A stretch of 64,000 nt of DNA from Vreelandella olivaria (GTDB taxonomy: Bacteria > Pseudomonadota > Gammaproteobacteria > Pseudomonadales > Halomonadaceae): positions 1,054,001 through 1,118,000 of the forward strand of contig AP019416.1 of assembly GCA_004295565.1 (NCBI GenBank). The letters run 5' to 3'. Position numbers and translations under genes: made by a program. How positions within the stretch are numbered: the stretch's first letter is position 1; each line of letters opens with the position of its first letter. Shown here in pieces: positions 63,067 to 64,000 of this stretch. Below the pieces are notes generated by a model. It was not told the origin of the DNA. It did not search any database and saw only the letters and a list, made by a program, of their open reading frames with translations.

Positions 63067-63143
63067 TTGGTCATGAACAGTTGGTAAACTGCTGCGCACA
63101 AAGCGTCGGCCATCGCCGACCTGACCATGACCGTGAGGGTGCA

Positions 63144-63714
63144 ATGCACACAAATAACCAACACGCAGATTATCAAGTAGCCGCGCAAACGATGAACTGG
63201 GTGCGCACCTTCATTGTGGCTCACGACATTTGCCCGTTCGCTCAACGTGAGCTAGCGCGTGACACCATCCGCGTTGAGGTAGTGCGCTCCAAGAAAATCG
63301 AAGTGGCCCTGGAGGAACTGATGGTCGAAGTTCAGTGGCTGGATGAGCATCCAGAAACAGAAACCACGCTGCTGGTATTCCCAACGCTCTTCAAAAGCTT
63401 TGATCACTACCTGGATTTTTGTTGAGCTGGCTGAAAGCATCCTTGTCGACCAGGGATATGAAGGGATCTATCAGCTCGCTACTTTTCATCCTGACTACTG
63501 CTTCGACGGGGCTGAGCCCGATGACGCCTCTAACTATACCAATCGCTCTCCCTACGCCATGGTGCATCTGTTGCGCGAAGAGAGCGTCGAAAAAGCGATT
63601 GAGTTTTACGGTGATACCGACGCTATCCCCGAGCGCAATATCGCCAAGTTAATGGCCATGGGCAGCGAAGCCGCTGAGCAGCAGTTGCAGCACTGTTTTG
63701 ATGTGAACAGCTAA
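63144..63714 (+). CDS. DUF1415 family protein
   Basis: About 189 residues. Conserved features of this family of unknown function are [20 protein letters not shown] near the N-terminus, [20 protein letters not shown] after repair, [20 protein letters not shown] and [15 protein letters not shown]. The T run at 63416-63420 holds one T too many. No function is established. The stop codon overlaps that of the convergent GGDEF gene. Confidence 0.83.
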
Positions 63715-64000
63715 GGCTTATGAATCACGAGCTGATGCTTGCCTTTGCTTTTAGCCGCATATAGGGCGCTATCGGCAAGTTGTAGCACCGTTTCAATATG
63801 CAGACCGTGGTGTGGCCACCAGGCGGCGCCTGCTACAGCCCACATGGGCGCGTTTATTTTCGGGTAATAAAATCGGCTGGGCGATAGCGGTAAGTAAACG
63901 CCTGCTAACCTCATGAGTGAGCGTTTCCAGGTGCTCCTGTTTGGTTTTAAGCACCATGACGAATTCATCGCCACCTAGGCGCGCCACCACATCGCCACTG
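63711..64000 (-). CDS. Diguanylate cyclase (GGDEF domain), C-terminal end, partial
   Basis: The window ends inside this gene. The visible part begins with [15 protein letters not shown], containing an intact GGDEF active site, and ends [19 protein letters not shown], the usual end of the domain. At least one indel lies near 63810-63850, between NKRAHVG and the final helix. N-terminal sensor domains are outside the window. Confidence 0.85.

Overview
The window looks like a chromosomal stretch of a heterotrophic gammaproteobacterium, most likely a member of the Halomonadaceae (Halomonas or a relative). The grounds are mid-to-high GC, many tripartite tricarboxylate transporter (TTT) systems, assimilatory nitrate genes with a linked kinase/phosphatase, and close protein-level resemblance to Halomonas and Pseudomonas families. 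I recognise this from memory; no search was run. A dominant technical feature is that more than half of the genes are broken by single-base indels, nearly all in short homopolymer runs, about one per kilobase. Adding or removing one base restores the family sequence. I treat these as probable assembly errors and annotate the repaired genes as single CDSs, giving the positions.

Layout. 1-2290: tail of a hexuronide operon (beta-glucuronidase end, UxuR-type regulator, mannonate dehydratase). 2300-8076: assorted housekeeping genes (threonine aldolase, FAD oxidoreductase, spermidine acetyltransferase, LoiP-like protease, two related tiny proteins, a phosphoesterase). 8149-29442: a large aldaric-acid island. 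It holds two glucarate dehydratases, galactarate dehydratase, 5-dehydro-4-deoxyglucarate dehydratase, 2-oxoglutarate-semialdehyde dehydrogenase, a DlgD-family reductase, a ThDP enzyme, a NIPSNAP protein, a FadR-type GntR regulator and three complete TTT transporters. Four promoters in it share one fixed architecture: an ACTTTGGTYTA box 28 bp upstream of a -35 hexamer, a 17-bp spacer, and a TTGTATGATGTATGAC operator 4-5 bp after the -10. This is the most interesting system in the window. The enzymes form a complete route from glucarate or galactarate to 2-oxoglutarate.

29494-34139: MocR regulator with a divergent MFS transporter, a cation efflux protein and an alpha/beta hydrolase. 34218-45669: divergent nitrate/nitrite assimilation cluster. 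nasB-like, nirB and nirD lie on the minus strand; nasA, cobA and an FNT channel on the plus strand, followed by a fused PP2C phosphatase/kinase. Both divergent leaders carry hairpins ahead of a large intrinsic terminator, as in NasT/NasR-type antitermination.

45768-54257: aldo/keto reductase, ArfA ribosome-rescue factor with its characteristic hairpin, a DUF1127 protein, and a signalling block (OmpR-type regulator, periplasmic protein, hybrid histidine kinase, REC-EAL protein, chemoreceptor). 54424-64000: an ABC exporter, a fourth TTT system in one operon with a gamma-glutamyltransferase-family enzyme that lacks a signal peptide, two half-size chromate-transporter genes, a GntR regulator, a DUF1415 protein and the end of a GGDEF protein. 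No rRNA, tRNA, CRISPR array, insertion sequence or phage gene was seen.
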